This document shows, in pieces, positions 62,959 to 64,000 of a DNA stretch of 64,000 nucleotides. A model generated the notes under the pieces. That model had not been told where the DNA came from. It did no database searches and saw nothing but the letters and a program-made list of their open reading frames with translations. The stretch lies in contig JACPYL010000010.1 of the NCBI GenBank assembly GCA_016196065.1, positions 1,116,001-1,180,000 on the forward strand. Direction: 5' to 3'. The translations under genes were made by a program, and so were the position numbers. Positions within the stretch are counted from its first letter, which is position 1; each line of letters starts with the position of its first letter. This DNA is from Acidobacteriota bacterium (lineage in GTDB: Bacteria; Acidobacteriota; Terriglobia; Terriglobales; Acidobacteriaceae).

Positions 62959-63924
62959 TTATTCCGTCGCCGCGTGCGGCACGCGGTTCTCCACCGGTTT
63001 GACTGTCTTCAGGTAGGCGAATATCGCTTTCAGATCCTCGTCGGTCATGCGCCGATAGCCATCCCACGGCATGATCGGATTCAAGGGCCGCCCCATCACA
63101 GATCCAGTTCGCAGAGCTTCGACAAACCGGTTTTCGTCGTAGTAGGAAATGCCGGTCTTGTCGGGAGTGATGTTCGCACTCTTCGCGTAGCCCCACGGTC
63201 CTTTGAATTCCATTCCGCCGGCAAACGCCTTATCGCGGTCAGGCTGGCCATTCACCGCGGGAGTGTGGCAGTCCTGGCAACTGGCGAGCGTCACCAGATA
63301 CGCTCCCCTTCGTTCCGGCGTCGATAAATCAGGCGGAGCCACGGGGGCGGTCAGAGGTTCCGGCGCGCTGCGAATCAGGTACTTCACAGGAGATGCAATT
63401 TCCGTCTGCGGCAGCGGATTGCGCACGGCAGGCAAAGAGCGGATGTAAACCACCACCGACGCAAGATCTTCATCCGACATGCGGCGGAAATTCGGATAGG
63501 GCATGAGCGGGAAAAGCGTGCGTCCATCATGGCCGATGCCTTCACGAATCGCGCGCGCTAGTTGATCGTCCGTCCATGAACCGGCGCCGGTCTCTTTATC
63601 GGCGGTCAGGTTCGGAGCGACGATGCGTCCGGGGAAACCTTCGCCGGGGAAGAGTTGTCCTGCCCCTTCGCGCCCTGCCACGAGTGCTCCACCGGGCGAC
63701 TTCCAGTCGTGCTCAGTGTGGCAGTCGAGGCATCCCAGAACAGCACGCGAGAGATATTCTCCACGCGCCAGGCGGGCAGGCGTGGAGTCAAAGTGCCGGT
63801 CGGTCAGAGCACGTGATCGAGGTCCCAGGAAAGGCCGCCAGCCGACCGTAAACGTGATGGCAGACGCCAGAATCAACACTAGAAAGCCGACTACGTAGAG
63901 GAAAATCTTCAGGCCCTTGCTCAT
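62959..63924 (-). CDS. Diheme cytochrome c
   Basis: 321 residues. One N-terminal membrane anchor (about 7-28), then two cytochrome c domains: CLDCH (Cys65, Cys68, His69) and CQDCH (about 217-221). PLMPYPNFRRM and PIMPWDGYRRM supply the Met ligands. The two-domain layout resembles cytochrome subunits of membrane alcohol/aldehyde dehydrogenases, but no dehydrogenase gene lies beside it here. Convergent with lon. Confidence 0.9.
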   Translation of the reverse strand: MSKGLKIFLYVVGFLVLILASAITFTVGWRPFLGPRSRALTDRHFDSTPARLARGEYLSRAVLGCLDCHTEHDWKSPGGALVAGREGAGQLFPGEGFPGRIVAPNLTADKETGAGSWTDDQLARAIREGIGHDGRTLFPLMPYPNFRRMSDEDLASVVVYIRSLPAVRNPLPQTEIASPVKYLIRSAPEPLTAPVAPPDLSTPERRGAYLVTLASCQDCHTPAVNGQPDRDKAFAGGMEFKGPWGYAKSANITPDKTGISYYDENRFVEALRTGSVMGRPLNPIMPWDGYRRMTDEDLKAIFAYLKTVKPVENRVPHAATE

Positions 63925-64000
63925 TGTCGATAGGCTCGTTGGGCAGAAATCCGCATCGGAGGTGAGTAATCCGACGGTGTCTGCTCTGGAAGTATAACGG

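Overview
The window is about 57-60% GC by eye, densely coded on both strands, and reads as chromosome of an Acidobacteriota bacterium, probably from the Terriglobia/Koribacter-like group. That is inferred from a PEP-CTERM protein, Ig/beta-helix secreted proteins, many GTG/TTG starts and dispersed intergenic palindromes; no rRNA or other taxonomic marker is present. Phage genes, an intact IS element, rRNA and CRISPR arrays were not found.

Positions 1-40700 are largely one extracellular polysaccharide region. It holds GT4 and GT2 glycosyltransferases, an O-antigen ligase/polymerase-type protein, a Wzx-like flippase, two AsnB-type amidotransferases, a GDP-mannose 6-dehydrogenase (AlgD-like), a heparinase II/III-type lyase, a FemAB-like acyltransferase, NodB-fold deacetylases, a formyltransferase-deacetylase fusion and a UDP-galactopyranose mutase-like flavoprotein. 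Five sulfotransferases (two at 15.4-17.5 kb, three in tandem at 36.4-39.1 kb) lie in the same region as a minus-strand set at 22.5-26.9 kb that includes a fused ATP sulfurylase/APS kinase, a PAP phosphatase and a TauE/SafE anion carrier. Together they make and recycle PAPS. The simplest reading is a locus for a sulfated, uronic-acid-containing exopolysaccharide. Two related secreted beta-helix proteins (17.6-22.3 kb) may act on it or bind it.

Inside this region, 27.2-31.9 kb is a housekeeping interlude: PolX, a cold shock protein, a Nudix hydrolase, a DUF2520 protein and RibA.

Positions 40.7-64 kb are mixed. There is a secreted phosphoesterase, tRNA-Ala(CGC), a PEP-CTERM protein, an AMIN/STN protein, a small Tad pilin operon (TadV, two TadE, TadG-like), an S41 protease, an MBL hydrolase, a beta-hydroxyacid dehydrogenase, cytochromes c, a fatty acid desaturase, a histidine kinase/response regulator pair followed by a DUF47 protein and a Pit phosphate carrier, prephenate dehydratase, and Lon protease with a HAIR-like operator.

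Non-coding structure is unusually informative. It includes a family of GAGACG-stem hairpins placed after genes, an IS200-type transposase (RAYT-like) remnant between inverted palindromic repeats, GAGAACTGAGAAC-type repeats around several genes, a strong terminator at 19542-19574, and a possible leaderless promoter for ribA.
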